Origin: JANXQE01 sp035294005
GTDB lineage: Bacteria > Verrucomicrobiota > Verrucomicrobiia > Limisphaerales > UBA8199
Assembly: GCA_035294005.1 (NCBI GenBank)
Contig: DATGLT010000188.1
Location: 1 to 64,000 of the forward strand
Length of the DNA: 64,000 bases
Direction of reading: 5' to 3'
The translations under genes and the position numbers were made by a program. The notes under the pieces are model-generated. The model was not told the origin of the DNA and made no database searches. It worked only from the letters and a program-made list of their open reading frames with translations. Each line of letters starts with the position of its first letter. Within the stretch, counting starts at the first letter, position 1. Of the stretch, positions 52,015 to 64,000 are shown one piece after another.

Positions 52015-52746
52015 ATGATCGAAGTCACCTCTCTGACAAAACTCTACGGCGACTTCGTTGCCGTAGATGACCTGTCGTTTGGAGTCGGCGCCGGCCAGGT
52101 AATGGGATTAGTCGGCCCGAATGGAGCCGGAAAAACAACAACCTTGAGGTGTCTTTCAGGGATTATTCCCCCGACGCGCGGGGCTGTGCGCGTTTGCGGC
52201 CATGACCTGGCCAGCGACCCCATCCCTGCCAAGCGGAACCTTGCGTTGTTCACCGATGAGCCACGCCTGTTCGATTACCTGACCGTGGAACAGCACCTTG
52301 CCTTTACGGCTCGGATTTACCAGGTGGGCGACTACAAATCCAAGGCGGACCAGCTTTTGGAAGAACTCGAACTTGCCGCCAAAAGGAAGTCTTTGCCCGG
52401 GGAACTTTCCCGGGGAATGAAACAGAAATTAGTCATCGCTTGCGGGCTGCTGCACGATCCCAAGGTGATCTACTTTGACGAACCGCTCACCGGCCTGGAC
52501 CCGTATGGGATCAGGCGGATGAAGGACTCAATTCTAAAACGATCGCGGGATGGGGCGACGATTATCATCAGCTCGCACCTGCTGCACCTCGTGCAGGAGA
52601 TTTGTTCGCACATCCTTATCCTGAAGAACGGCCGCAAGGTCAGTTTTGGCACCATGCAGGAAATCTCGAGGCAGTATTCCGATGAACCGGGAGAAGCCAA
52701 CCTCGAGGCGGTGTTTTTCAAAGCGACCGGCGAGGAAGGCCGCTGA
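52015..52746 (+). CDS. ABC transporter ATPase (exporter type)
   Basis: The 243-residue ATPase has Walker A GPNGAGKT at 34-41, signature LSRGMKQKLVIACGLLHDPK, Walker B VIYFDEPLTGLDPYG and H-loop IIISSHLLHLVQEIC. It resembles the EcsA/CcmA-like exporters that pair with a separate large permease. The permease gene starts three bases after the stop. Substrate unknown. The ATG at 52015 begins the conserved IEVTSLTKLYGDF. Confidence 0.92.
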   Translation: MIEVTSLTKLYGDFVAVDDLSFGVGAGQVMGLVGPNGAGKTTTLRCLSGIIPPTRGAVRVCGHDLASDPIPAKRNLALFTDEPRLFDYLTVEQHLAFTARIYQVGDYKSKADQLLEELELAAKRKSLPGELSRGMKQKLVIACGLLHDPKVIYFDEPLTGLDPYGIRRMKDSILKRSRDGATIIISSHLLHLVQEICSHILILKNGRKVSFGTMQEISRQYSDEPGEANLEAVFFKATGEEGR

Positions 52747-52749
52747 GGT

Positions 52750-54504
52750 ATGGTCGGGGCCCTTTTTTACCTGCAGTACCACTCGATAGCCAACCGGCTT
52801 TTGATGAGGCTGCGCCGGCTGCGACAACCCAAGTACCTCTTGGGTGGAATTGTGGGGGCTCTTTACTTCTATTTTTATTTTTTCCGGTACCTCTTCGGAT
52901 TTTCAGGAGGCCGCCGATCGGGGATGGCCATGATGTCGCCATCGGGGACTCATCTGGCCCTGTACGAGTCGATCGGGGCGGCCATATTTCTGATTGCGAT
53001 CCTGTTGGCGTGGCTTCTTCCCCATGAACGCGCCGCGCTGGCTTTTTCAGAAGCCGAAGTGGCGTTCCTTTTCCCGGCGCCCATCACACGGCGCGGGCTG
53101 ATTCATTTCAAGCTGCTTCGTTCCCAGGGCGCCATCCTGTTTACCACGTTTTTTCTCATGCTGGTGACGAATCGCTTTGGTGGAAAGTTTTGGATCCACG
53201 CTGCCGGTTGGTGGGTAATCTTGTGCACGCTCAACTTGCACTTGCTGGGCTGCTCGTTTGCCCGGACCAGGCTCATGGACCGCGGAATAACCCCCTGGAA
53301 ACGGCGGTTCGTCGTTCTTGGCCTGATCGGTGCCTGTGCCGCCGCAATTGGCATTTGGGCCCGCAAAAGCCTGCCCGCACCGAACCTGGACCAGATGTCG
53401 AACTTCGACGCCGTGCAGAACTACGTCCAGGGCGTCCTGACTTCCGGTCCTTTGCCATACTTGTTGTATCCGTTCCGGCTGGTGATTCGTCCGTACCTGG
53501 CTCCGAATGTTCATGCATTTGTGTTCGCGTTGCCCGCGGCCCTCCTGATCACATTCCTGCACTACCTGTGGGTGGTCCGCGCCGATGTGGCCTTTGAAGA
53601 AGCGTCGGTTGAAGCTTCCCGAAAGACAGCCCAGAAAGTGGCCGCCGTTCGAAGCGGGAATCTCCGGTCTGCAAACGTCCGGATGAAAGGCCGGCGCGCC
53701 CCGTTCGCGCTCGGGACGACAGGGCCTACGGCTCCAGCGTTTCTCTGGAAGAACCTCATCAGCGCGGGGCAGGTTTTTACTCCGCGGCTGTGGATCCTGT
53801 TTGCGGCAACCGCGACAGCGGTGTGCAGTTTTCTGGCCCAGTTTTCGCAACACTCAGCCATCGTCTCGGCGCTGGGCATCAGCGCGGCAATGCTGGTGGT
53901 GTGGTCGATGTTTATCGGACCCCAGCTTTTGCGGCAGGATTTGCGCCAGGACCTCGCGCTTGCCGACCTGCTCAAAACCTACCCGGTGCCCGGGTGGGAA
54001 CTGGTTTTTGGGGAGTTGCTGGGGCCAGCAGCCATACTGACCGCGTTGCAATGGCTGTTGCTCTTGATCTCGGGAGCACTTCTTTTGACCTCGCCCCCGT
54101 CCTATTTGCCTGCAACCACGACGCTGGCCATCGGCGCCAGCGCTGCGTTGGTTGTTCCCGTGCTGAACGTCATTATCCTCCAAATACCCAATGCCGCGGT
54201 GCTGCTTTTTCCCGCCTGGTTCCAGGTCGGCAAAGACCGCGCGCAGGGCATTGAAGTCACCGGCCAGCGCATCATTGCAATCTTCGTTCAACTGCTGGCC
54301 TTCATTGTGGCTTTGATTCCAGCCGCTATCGTTTCCGGAGGGGTTTTTTACGTCGTTTGGAACCTCCTGGATCGCGACCTGGCCATCTTTTTGGCTTCCA
54401 CCGCCGCAGCCATTATCCTGGCTGCCGAGGCCGCCTCCGGCGTTGTGTTCCTCGGCCGATTGTTCGAACAATTTGACCTCTCCGCTGAACTGCCCTTAAG
54501 CTGA
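52750..54504 (+). CDS. ABC exporter permease, putative
   Basis: The 584-residue membrane protein starts MVGALFYLQYHSIANRLLMR, which fits the N-terminus of the 'putative ABC exporter' family. About twelve TM segments follow, with a cytoplasmic loop near 270-315 rich in Arg/Lys. The stretch IGPQLLRQDLRQDLALADLL and the later GWELVFGELLGPAAIL are characteristic of that family. With the adjacent ATPase it forms a two-gene exporter; the substrate is not evident. The Shine-Dalgarno (GAGG) overlaps the stop of the upstream gene. Confidence 0.86.
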   Translation: MVGALFYLQYHSIANRLLMRLRRLRQPKYLLGGIVGALYFYFYFFRYLFGFSGGRRSGMAMMSPSGTHLALYESIGAAIFLIAILLAWLLPHERAALAFSEAEVAFLFPAPITRRGLIHFKLLRSQGAILFTTFFLMLVTNRFGGKFWIHAAGWWVILCTLNLHLLGCSFARTRLMDRGITPWKRRFVVLGLIGACAAAIGIWARKSLPAPNLDQMSNFDAVQNYVQGVLTSGPLPYLLYPFRLVIRPYLAPNVHAFVFALPAALLITFLHYLWVVRADVAFEEASVEASRKTAQKVAAVRSGNLRSANVRMKGRRAPFALGTTGPTAPAFLWKNLISAGQVFTPRLWILFAATATAVCSFLAQFSQHSAIVSALGISAAMLVVWSMFIGPQLLRQDLRQDLALADLLKTYPVPGWELVFGELLGPAAILTALQWLLLLISGALLLTSPPSYLPATTTLAIGASAALVVPVLNVIILQIPNAAVLLFPAWFQVGKDRAQGIEVTGQRIIAIFVQLLAFIVALIPAAIVSGGVFYVVWNLLDRDLAIFLASTAAAIILAAEAASGVVFLGRLFEQFDLSAELPLS

Positions 54505-54618
54505 CCGGCGTTCCGGGAAAATGCCGTTCGGATTCCGCGCGTGATTGTTACCGGCTCAATTTGCAAACGCCGCGCCACCCGCACGAGCCGTCTCTGCACC
54601 ACTCAGACAACCTAAACT

Positions 54619-55788
54619 ATGAAAAAGACACTCCGCTCCGTTCTGATCCTCTGTTCGACCGCTTTGCTGCTTTCCTTTTCGCAGGCCGCCGACTCCCCGT
54701 TCAGCGGCCTCGATATGAACCTCGGAAATTTGAGCCGTCTTTCGAAAGCCAAAACAAGGTCGATCGGTCCCGAAAATCTTACGGGCGAGAAAGGAAAAGC
54801 CGGAATGTCGACCGACGGCGCGGCTAAGGGAGCTGCGCGCGACCTGGGGCAGGGCTGGAAGGTGTCGCCCTTTGTGCGGGTGCCCGCAAAATCGACGTTT
54901 ACTCTGGCCGAGATTACCGGCCCGGGCGCGATACAACAAATCTGGATGACTCCTGCGCCCCTGGATAAAACCCGTTGGGACATCCTGCGCTTCTACTGGG
55001 ATGACGAGACTGAGCCCTCGATTGAGTGCCCGCTCGGCGATTTCTTCGCATGCGGATGGGGGCGTTATTGCCAAATCAGCTCGTTGCCGGTTTGCGTGAA
55101 CCCGGGCAGCGCCTTCAATTCCTACTGGCAAATGCCGTTCCGTAAAAAGGCCAAAATCACGATCGAGAACCTCGATGACAACGCGATGACCATTTATTAC
55201 CAAATCAACTACACGCTGACGGATGTACCGGAGGACGCGGCTTATTTTCATGCCCAGTTCCGCCGCGAGAATCCGCTCAAATCCAAGGGACTGTACACCA
55301 TCCTGGACGGAGTCGAGGGCGCGGGCCAATACGTCGGCACGTACCTGGCCTGGGGCACTCATAACACCGGGTGGTGGGGCGAGGGCGAAATCAAATTCTA
55401 CATGGATGGCGACAAAGAGTTCCCGACAATTTGCGGAACCGGGACGGAGGATTATTTCTGCGGTTCCTACGACTTCGAGATCCGCGGGGTGGACGGCAAA
55501 GGGCATTATGTTGAGTTCAGCACGCCGTATTCCGGGTTGCCGCAGGTGATTCGGCCCGACGGATTGTATGATTCCCAGCAGCGTTTCGGTTTATACCGCT
55601 GGCACATCATGGACCCGATTCGATTCGAGCAGGATCTCAAAGTCACAATCCAGGCCTTAGGCTGGCAGTCCGGCGGCCGCTATCTCCAACTCCAGGACGA
55701 CATCGCTTCCGTCGCGTTCTGGTACCAGAAGGAGCCGCATCGGAAATTCCCCAAGCTGCCGTCGCGCGATGAGCTCGAGCTGCATTAG
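54619..55788 (+). CDS. Secreted DUF2961 / GH172-family glycoside hydrolase
   Basis: The 389-residue protein has a signal peptide (MKKTLRSVLILCSTALLLSF, cleaved near SQA-ADS) and the DUF2961 fold: TFTLAEITGPGAIQQIWMT, ILRFYWDDETEPSIECPLGD, and the signature GTEDYF at 275-280 within FPTICGTGTEDYFCGSYDFE. GH172 includes difructose dianhydride-forming fructofuranosidases and D-arabinofuranosidases; the signature Glu lies in the catalytic region of the family. Substrate not resolved. It is convergent with, and overlaps by 4 bases, the PIG-L gene. Confidence 0.92.
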   Translation: MKKTLRSVLILCSTALLLSFSQAADSPFSGLDMNLGNLSRLSKAKTRSIGPENLTGEKGKAGMSTDGAAKGAARDLGQGWKVSPFVRVPAKSTFTLAEITGPGAIQQIWMTPAPLDKTRWDILRFYWDDETEPSIECPLGDFFACGWGRYCQISSLPVCVNPGSAFNSYWQMPFRKKAKITIENLDDNAMTIYYQINYTLTDVPEDAAYFHAQFRRENPLKSKGLYTILDGVEGAGQYVGTYLAWGTHNTGWWGEGEIKFYMDGDKEFPTICGTGTEDYFCGSYDFEIRGVDGKGHYVEFSTPYSGLPQVIRPDGLYDSQQRFGLYRWHIMDPIRFEQDLKVTIQALGWQSGGRYLQLQDDIASVAFWYQKEPHRKFPKLPSRDELELH

Positions 55789-56657
55789 TCTCGAAATATC
55801 TCCAGAGGGTTGATCGAAGCCGGCATTCGCCTGCCGCCGTCGAAAAATCTTCTTTCTTGTCCGCCGGTCCACTTGCGCAGCCGGTACAAAGCCGCGAAAG
55901 CAAAATCGGGAGCGGCGCCTCCCTGTCCGCCGGCGACTTCGGCGCCGCGGCGGACGTTGTCCATCATCCACGCCGGCAAAAGCACGTGGTAAGGGTTTCG
56001 GCCGACTTCACCGGTGTGAAACGAGGTGGCGGCCATCATGTCGCCCACATCGGAGGTGCTCATTTCCACCATCAAATTCGGATCCGCCATGGCTCCCCAG
56101 AATTCAGATTCAACCAGGTAACACTCGAAATCGGCAGGAAGCTCCTTCAACGCGTCCATCACTAGAAAATGCGTTCCAATATGAGTGCTGTTCCAGTCGC
56201 GGTCGTGGGGAAAGATCACGATTTGAGGCATATGCCTCTGGAGGATCTCGCGGATGACCTGGACCGAAGTTTTCCACTGGGCGGCGTCTTTTTCACGGGC
56301 AACGGGGTTGATCGCTTGCAGGCCGGTTGGGCCCGTGGTCTCGAGTTCAAACCCAATGTAGTTGCACGCCTGCCGCAACTCGTTTAGGCGTTCAAGCTTT
56401 CGTTGCTTGAGGCTGCCGAGCGTGACGGCCACGTTGATGACCCGCAGCTTCGCCTGGCGCAGCAATCGTAGCGCGATTCCGCCCGAAATACATTCGTCAT
56501 CCGGATGCGGAGAGAAGAACAGCGCCTTTGGAGCATCGGCCGGCGGAGCCGGTCGCGAAATCGGAGGAAAACCACCGAGCGGAAAAGTGCGGCCCAGCTT
56601 GAGCAAATCGACGTATTGCGACGCCAGTTTATGGTAGGGAGTCATAGGTTGTATCAA
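55785..56657 (-). CDS. PIG-L family deacetylase
   Basis: The 290-residue protein has the zinc-binding HPDDE motif at 51-55 (LFFSPHPDDECISGGIALRL) and the second His motif DWNSTHIGTHFLVMDAL of the PIG-L/LmbE family, which removes N-acetyl groups from amino sugars. The catalytic Asp is within HPDD. It starts by ATGA overlap with the upstream ROK-type kinase gene, suggesting that deacetylation and phosphorylation act on a common sugar. Its stop overlaps that of the convergent GH172 gene. Confidence 0.92.
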   Translation of the reverse strand: MIQPMTPYHKLASQYVDLLKLGRTFPLGGFPPISRPAPPADAPKALFFSPHPDDECISGGIALRLLRQAKLRVINVAVTLGSLKQRKLERLNELRQACNYIGFELETTGPTGLQAINPVAREKDAAQWKTSVQVIREILQRHMPQIVIFPHDRDWNSTHIGTHFLVMDALKELPADFECYLVESEFWGAMADPNLMVEMSTSDVGDMMAATSFHTGEVGRNPYHVLLPAWMMDNVRRGAEVAGGQGGAAPDFAFAALYRLRKWTGGQERRFFDGGRRMPASINPLEIFRD

Positions 56658-58165
56658 ACCTTCGTCAGCTTCGGCAAACTGGCCGCGGCAATCGCCTGGC
56701 CATGGCGCTTGTCCTTTTCGTCAGGGATATGAAAGGAAATTTTTTTGTCCAAGTCGGGGAATTCCACACCCAGGACTTCCCGGGCGTATTTCAGGATTAA
56801 ATCACCGCCCGCTCCGGAAGTAACGCGGCCCAGGATTAATACATTGTCCAAATCGTAGAAGTCGGCGAGGTGCGCGATCGTGTATCCGAGGTAAACGCCG
56901 ATGGTCTGATAAATTTTGGCCGCTCGGTAATCCCCGTGGTCCATGAGCTTTTGGACTTGTTTCAGTTTTTCGGCGAAACTCAGCTTTGCCTCCAGCTCAA
57001 TCCCGGCCGGTTCAAGCAAACGCGCAACGCATTGTTGGGATAAGTATTGCACGCCGCAGCCCCGGTCCCCGGACCATTCATCCACCGGCGCCGAGGGATT
57101 GTAATCGACAGGCACGAACGCAAACTCATTCAGCCAGGTTGTAATGTTGCCCTCGCCGTTGACGTAACCTCCCGCGGTGCTCGTGCCCAGGGAGATGCCC
57201 AGGATGCGATTCAACTTCAGCGACATCGAACCGGCCAGGGCCGTCACTTCGCCGTCGTTAACGACCTCCAAAGGCACGCCGCCCCAGGCCTTTTGGATTT
57301 CGAAAAACAGGTCTTTCACCCGCGTTTCAAATAACGGGGCCGGCACGCCGCGGAACAGCGATGCCACTTTGACCCGGTTCTTCAAGTAAATCCCCGCCGC
57401 GCTGCCGCCAATTGCATCGACTCTCGGAAGATGTGCGGCGGCTTTCTTCAACGAATCCATTATCCCGTCGAAATGATATTGCGGGTCTTTCTGGAAATAA
57501 GGGTCCCAAACCGTTTCATCGCTGAAGACGACTTTGCCGTCGATGACTGCGGCGCATTTGCGGTCGCTGCCGCCAAGGTCGAACCCGATTCGGCACCCGT
57601 CCAGGTGGCGCCCCAGGGCCGTTGTGCCTGAGCGCTCTGCCGGAACGGATTCGGTCCGGACCACTTCGATTGCCCGATCGAACATGCGTTCCCCGACCAG
57701 GTGCGAATCAAACTTGCCGCAGGGATTGTCCCGGTAGTATGCGGCCAGGGCGTGCGCCAGGGATTGTGGGCCGGAGAAATGGATGCGCCAGCCTCCGCGT
57801 GACCATAACAGGAGCTTCAGGATCCGCTCGATATAAGTGAAATTGCCGACCGCCTCGGGACTGTTCTGCGGAAACACCTCCGCGGAGAAACGCGAGATCG
57901 TGCCGTCCGATTGTTCCAGGCCCACTGTGATGAGTCCGGACGTCCCGCTTTCGCGAACTCGGCGCTGATACTCACGGCAGGCCAGGACCGCCGGGCGAAA
58001 CCAGGGGTCCAGCACCGGCGTGACTTTGGGGGCTGACAGCGGCAAGCCATTGTTGAAATTGATCGCCACAATCCTGGTTGTACTGGAACCGTGGCTGGCA
58101 GGGCAAGCACGGGCTGTGCCTTGACGCACCCACGTCTCACGTGCCGATTGGGGTTCTGTTGGCAT
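56654..58165 (-). CDS. ROK-type sugar kinase with long N-terminal extension
   Basis: The kinase part begins near residue 195 with the phosphate-binding GFDLGGSDRKCAAVIDGKVV and continues with DAIGGSAAGIY, LEVVNDGEVTALAG, LGISLGTSTAGGYVNGEGNI and DNVLILGRVTSGAGGDLIL. The N-terminal 190 residues are not ROK; they hold VGLEQSDGTISRFSAEVFPQ and a helical segment, and their role is unknown. Total length is 503 residues from the ATG at 58165, against about 300 for ordinary ROK kinases. A TTG at 58192 would add nine residues. It likely phosphorylates a sugar handled by the overlapping PIG-L gene product. Confidence 0.87.
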   Translation of the reverse strand: MPTEPQSARETWVRQGTARACPASHGSSTTRIVAINFNNGLPLSAPKVTPVLDPWFRPAVLACREYQRRVRESGTSGLITVGLEQSDGTISRFSAEVFPQNSPEAVGNFTYIERILKLLLWSRGGWRIHFSGPQSLAHALAAYYRDNPCGKFDSHLVGERMFDRAIEVVRTESVPAERSGTTALGRHLDGCRIGFDLGGSDRKCAAVIDGKVVFSDETVWDPYFQKDPQYHFDGIMDSLKKAAAHLPRVDAIGGSAAGIYLKNRVKVASLFRGVPAPLFETRVKDLFFEIQKAWGGVPLEVVNDGEVTALAGSMSLKLNRILGISLGTSTAGGYVNGEGNITTWLNEFAFVPVDYNPSAPVDEWSGDRGCGVQYLSQQCVARLLEPAGIELEAKLSFAEKLKQVQKLMDHGDYRAAKIYQTIGVYLGYTIAHLADFYDLDNVLILGRVTSGAGGDLILKYAREVLGVEFPDLDKKISFHIPDEKDKRHGQAIAAASLPKLTKV

Positions 58166-58220
58166 CCCTCCCGCATCGACGCGTGCTTGCAACCGAACAA
58201 TCGGCTTTTAAGCTCGGTGC

Positions 58221-59321
58221 GTGAGACCTGCTGCCATGTTCTTGAGCTTACTTTTGCCCTGCACGATCCGTGCGGCTAATCCCACCGCCGCCGACACCGC
58301 GACAATCCTCGAAGATATTCGGCGGAAGCACGATTTCCCGGGCCTTGCGGTCATAGTAATCAAAGACGGCAAAGTGTGCGACCTCGCGGCAGTGGGGGTT
58401 CGAAAACTCGGAGATCCTATACGAATGACGACCAATGACCTGTTTCACATTGGGTCGTGCACGAAATCAATGACTGCCACACTCGCGGCAGAGATCGTCG
58501 AGGAGGGCAAACTTCGATTCGACAGCACTGTGAGTCAGATATTCCCGGAATTGCGCGGACACATGGACCGCCAATATGAGGCCGTGACTCTGCTCCAGTT
58601 GCTTCAACACAGGGCTGGGGTACCCGAGGTGCCTCCTCCTTCGGCGTGGCAGCGCGCCTGGGAACAGCATGGAGAACCTCGCCAACAACGCTATGAGTTC
58701 ATCAAAGCGGTCCTGGCCCTGCCGCCCCAGGCTGCGCCCGGCACAAAGTTTATTTATTCCAACCAGGGCTACGCCATCGCCGGCGCAATGCTTGAGCGGG
58801 TTGCTGGACTGCCTTGGGAACAGCTCATTACCGACCGGCTGTTTCGCCCGTTGCACATGGATTCGGCCGGTTTCGGTCCGCCTGGAACCACGGGAAAGAC
58901 GGATCAGCCGTTGGGCCATCGCAAAATCGGGGAAATCGTTTCACCGCTCCAGTCGGATAATCCTCCTGCAATCGGGCCGGCCGGGACGGTTCATTGCTCG
59001 CTGACGGATCTCGCCAAGTACGCCGTTGCGCACCTGGAAGGCGAGCGCAAAGGCGGCTTGCTGAAACCTGAAAGCTTTCGACTCTTGCACACCCCTGCCG
59101 CGCAGGGGGATTACGCCTGCGGTTGGGGCGTTCACAAAAGGAGTTGGGCAGGAGGGATCGCTTTGACGCATACCGGTTCCAATACCCTCTGGTACTTGGT
59201 GATGTGGCTGGCGCCGCAGAAGGATTTTGCCGTGATTGTCGCCACCAACACAGGCGCCGGAGACGCTTTCAAGGGCTGCGATGAAGTGGCTGCTGCGATG
59301 ATTCACGCATGGTTGAACTGA
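58221..59321 (+). CDS. Secreted beta-lactamase-family serine hydrolase
   Basis: The 366-residue protein has the class C/esterase-type active site: Ser79-x-x-Lys82 in FHIGSCTKSMTATLA, the Tyr motif FIYSNQGYAIAG and the HTG motif ALTHTGSNTLWY, plus a signal peptide (MFLSLLLPCTIRAA). Family members are esterases, D-alanyl carboxypeptidases or amidases; the substrate cannot be read here. The start could be the GTG at 58221 or the ATG at 58236. It diverges from the ROK-type gene. Confidence 0.9.
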   Translation: MRPAAMFLSLLLPCTIRAANPTAADTATILEDIRRKHDFPGLAVIVIKDGKVCDLAAVGVRKLGDPIRMTTNDLFHIGSCTKSMTATLAAEIVEEGKLRFDSTVSQIFPELRGHMDRQYEAVTLLQLLQHRAGVPEVPPPSAWQRAWEQHGEPRQQRYEFIKAVLALPPQAAPGTKFIYSNQGYAIAGAMLERVAGLPWEQLITDRLFRPLHMDSAGFGPPGTTGKTDQPLGHRKIGEIVSPLQSDNPPAIGPAGTVHCSLTDLAKYAVAHLEGERKGGLLKPESFRLLHTPAAQGDYACGWGVHKRSWAGGIALTHTGSNTLWYLVMWLAPQKDFAVIVATNTGAGDAFKGCDEVAAAMIHAWLN

Positions 59322-59532
59322 TGTTGATGGTTCAGAACGCCTCCTCTTCCCAAGCCGTTCCCCCCCCATGAAGCGCCTCCGTGCCTGTGACGTTCCAGGT
59401 TCCAATCGGATGGTCGTTTTGTAATGGACTCTATGCGGCGATGAGAGGATAAGTAGCGCAATAGCCGCTGTACACCTCGCATTTTAGGGCGGCACAAATT
59501 GGCAGGCAATTGATGAACAACGAAACACAACT

Positions 59533-60468
59533 ATGAACTCCATCGGCGAAAAACTGGTTCGAAGTTGGCAACTTTTTAAGAGCTCTGTCCGGGTGATTGG
59601 GGATCACCCGAAGTTGCTGGTCTTTCCATTTGTGACGGGCTTGCTGACGCTTGGAATTGCGCTTTTCTTCTTTGCGCCTGTGGTTCTGGTAGTGGTTGCG
59701 CCGCACTGGATTCATGGGGGAGTGTTTCAGGCCATGGCGGATCGCATTGGTTTCGTCCGTGTCCGCCAGGGCGCGGCTTCGACGTTTCAAATCCAGCCCC
59801 TGGGTTCGATGTTTCTGGCGGGCATGTACCTGTTAAACCTGTTCCTGGCAACCATGAGCAGCGTGGCTTTCAACAGCCAGATTTTCGAGGCCCTGGCGGG
59901 CCGGCCGGTTTCATTCTCCAGCGGAATCGAGGCCGCTTGCCGCCGCTGGAAATCGGTTCTGTTCTGGAGCCTGCTGGCCGGCACGGTCGGGCTCCTGATT
60001 AAGGCGCTTGAGGACAAATTGTCCTTTATCGGCAAAATCGTGGGCGGCTTTCTTGGGCTCGCTTGGAGCGTTGCCTCAATCTTTGCCATACCTATCCTGG
60101 TCTGCGAAACCTCGATCACCAATCCTTTCGAAGTGGTCTCCCGCTCAGCCCGGACAATCAAGGCAACCTGGGGTGAAATGCTCGCCGGCTACCTGGGAAT
60201 GCAAGGAACCAACCTTCTGTTTTTGTGGGGCTCGATCCTGTTGTGGGTCGGGACCGGGGCCGCCGCCCTGGCATTTTCAAATCCGTGGATTCTGCTGGTC
60301 GTGGGCGCCCCCTGGCTCGTGAGCCTGATGGCCTACAGCTATCTGGCCAATATCGCCAGCCGCGTTTACCTGTGCGCCCTTTACGTGTATGCCTCCGAAG
60401 GCAGGGTGCCGGATCCTTACGACGCCTCGATGATGGCTGTTGCGTTCAGAACCAGGAAAACCCGTTGA
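59533..60468 (+). CDS. Polytopic membrane protein, DUF6159-like
   Basis: The 311-residue protein (MNSIGEKLVRSWQLFKSSVR) has about six TM helices (LLVFPFVTGLLTLGIALFFF, LFWSLLAGTVGLLIKALEDK and others) and the phrases NPFEVVSRSARTIKATWGEM and SYLANIASRVYLCALYVYAS, consistent with the DUF6159 group of bacterial integral membrane proteins. Function unknown. A separate 211-bp gap precedes it. It is convergent with the GH63-like gene 24 bases away. Confidence 0.82.
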   Translation: MNSIGEKLVRSWQLFKSSVRVIGDHPKLLVFPFVTGLLTLGIALFFFAPVVLVVVAPHWIHGGVFQAMADRIGFVRVRQGAASTFQIQPLGSMFLAGMYLLNLFLATMSSVAFNSQIFEALAGRPVSFSSGIEAACRRWKSVLFWSLLAGTVGLLIKALEDKLSFIGKIVGGFLGLAWSVASIFAIPILVCETSITNPFEVVSRSARTIKATWGEMLAGYLGMQGTNLLFLWGSILLWVGTGAAALAFSNPWILLVVGAPWLVSLMAYSYLANIASRVYLCALYVYASEGRVPDPYDASMMAVAFRTRKTR

Positions 60469-60492
60469 GTTGGAGCAACCCAGCCCTGCAGG

Positions 60493-63239
<2,747 letters not shown>

Positions 63240-63243
<4 letters not shown>

Positions 63244-64000
63244 TGTTCGGAATAATTCCAGAGCAGCCCGCCATCGGCGAAAATCGTGGTGCCGGTAATG
63301 TAATCGGCGTCGGCGGAGGCCAGAAAGGCGACGACGCCTGCGACGTCTTCCGGCTTGCCCAACCGGCCCAGGGGAATGTTGCCCAGCAATGTTTTCAGCT
63401 TGGCCGGGTCGTGGAGAAGCTTGGAATTAATTGGCGTCTCAATCGCGCCCGGCGCGATCGAGTTGATTGTGATACCCAAGGGCGCCAGTTCGATTGCAAG
63501 GTCTCGGGTCATCATCTTCATCCCGCCTTTGCTCATGCAATAAGGCGCAAAGTGCGGGAACGGCAATTCCTCGTGCACCGAGCTCATGTTGATGATCCTT
63601 CCCGGCCGTTTGGTTTCCATTAAATGCCGCACGAAAAACTGCGTCGCAAAAAAGACCCCTTTCAGGTTCACGTTCAGGACCAGGTCATAGTCCTGCTCGC
63701 TGACCGACCAGAAATCCGCGTTTTTTTCCACCCCCGCGTTGTTGACCAGGATGTCGATCTGCCCCAGCGCTTTTATGCTCTCGGCGATGAGGCGCTGAAT
63801 GTCGGCGACGCGTCCGAGGTCTGCCTGCAACGACGCCACTCTGCGACCCGCCTTGCGGATCTTTTCAACGACCTCCTCCGCGCCCTCAGGGTGGGAGTGG
63901 TAATTCACGATGATATCCGCTCCCTCCTCGGCAAGGCGCAATGCGACTGCCGCGCCAATGCCCTGGCTGCTTCCGGTTACCAACGCGACTTTGCCTGCCA
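63240..64000 (-). CDS. SDR-family oxidoreductase (5' end beyond window), glucose 1-dehydrogenase-like
   Basis: About 252 codons are present and the frame is still open at the window edge, starting within G-K-V-A-L. Seen: the cofactor loop VTGSSQGIGAAVALRL, NNAGVE, the catalytic serine NMSSVHEELPF and YCMSKGGM with Tyr and Lys of the Y-x3-K motif, and IAPGAIETPIN. It is a classical SDR (NAD(P)-dependent alcohol dehydrogenase), of the FabG/glucose 1-dehydrogenase type; the substrate is unknown. It is translated with the GH63-like gene (GTGA overlap), so it may oxidise a sugar released by it. Confidence 0.9.

Noticed and set aside
54556..55506. 316-codon minus-strand open frame
   Set aside because: Antisense to the GH172 gene, which carries a signal peptide and the GTEDYF signature.

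Overview
The window looks like a chromosomal segment of a heterotrophic member of the Verrucomicrobiota, probably from the Pedosphaera/Limisphaera side. This is inference. It rests on long secreted proteins with FN3, LRR, RCC1 and RHS repeats, a recurring C-terminal module ending in F-Y-R, a pseudopilin-like protein with an H-x10-D-G tail motif, a glutaminyl-tRNA synthetase, GH172 and GH63-type glycoside hydrolases, and many two-component kinases. No rRNA, tRNA, CRISPR array, prophage or insertion sequence was recognised.

Layout. 1-9256 (minus) is one giant secreted RHS/YD-repeat protein whose C-terminus lies outside the window. 9489-12613 (plus) holds a DEAD-box RNA helicase and an HI0933-type flavoprotein. 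12763-19036 (minus) holds a TlpA-like thioredoxin, glnS, lysS and a 7-TM histidine kinase. 19303-29902 is the most interesting part. A convergent GNAT acyltransferase (plus) faces a compact minus-strand operon of serine palmitoyltransferase, ceramide-type NAD(P)-dependent reductase, PAP2/AUR1-like phosphotransferase and a DUF4184 membrane protein. A NarL-type two-component system lies directly upstream on the same strand, and two FN3-containing secreted proteins flank the block. Together this reads as a bacterial sphingolipid (ceramide) synthesis locus with its own candidate headgroup enzyme.

30107-34759 (plus) has exopolysaccharide-type genes (phosphoglycosyl transferase, hexapeptide acetyltransferase, permuted papain-like hydrolase) followed by small uncharacterised genes, one with a clear terminator. 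34949-37373 (plus) has an AraC-type regulator and two Opp/Dpp-type ATPases without permeases. 37409-40167 (minus) encodes a predicted periplasmic protein with two HLHP modules and a mature N-terminal histidine, coupled to a polytopic membrane protein; a copper-related role is possible. 40302-47122 has a pseudopilin, a zinc-ribbon/PQQ-propeller protein, a tandem-ABC ModF-like ATPase, a TPR-like membrane protein and a TatD nuclease. 47230-50252 (minus) has secreted LRR and RCC1 repeat proteins.

50579-51406 is tcdA. The 608-bp gap after it carries an intrinsic terminator that no coding gene explains, with nested stems upstream of it, so a non-coding RNA is likely. 52015-54504 is an ABC exporter pair. 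54619-64000 is carbohydrate-centred: GH172, a PIG-L deacetylase, a ROK-type kinase, a serine hydrolase, a membrane protein, a GH63-like hydrolase and an SDR dehydrogenase (5' end outside the window). Several neighbours overlap by 4 bases (ATGA or GTGA), which indicates translational coupling.
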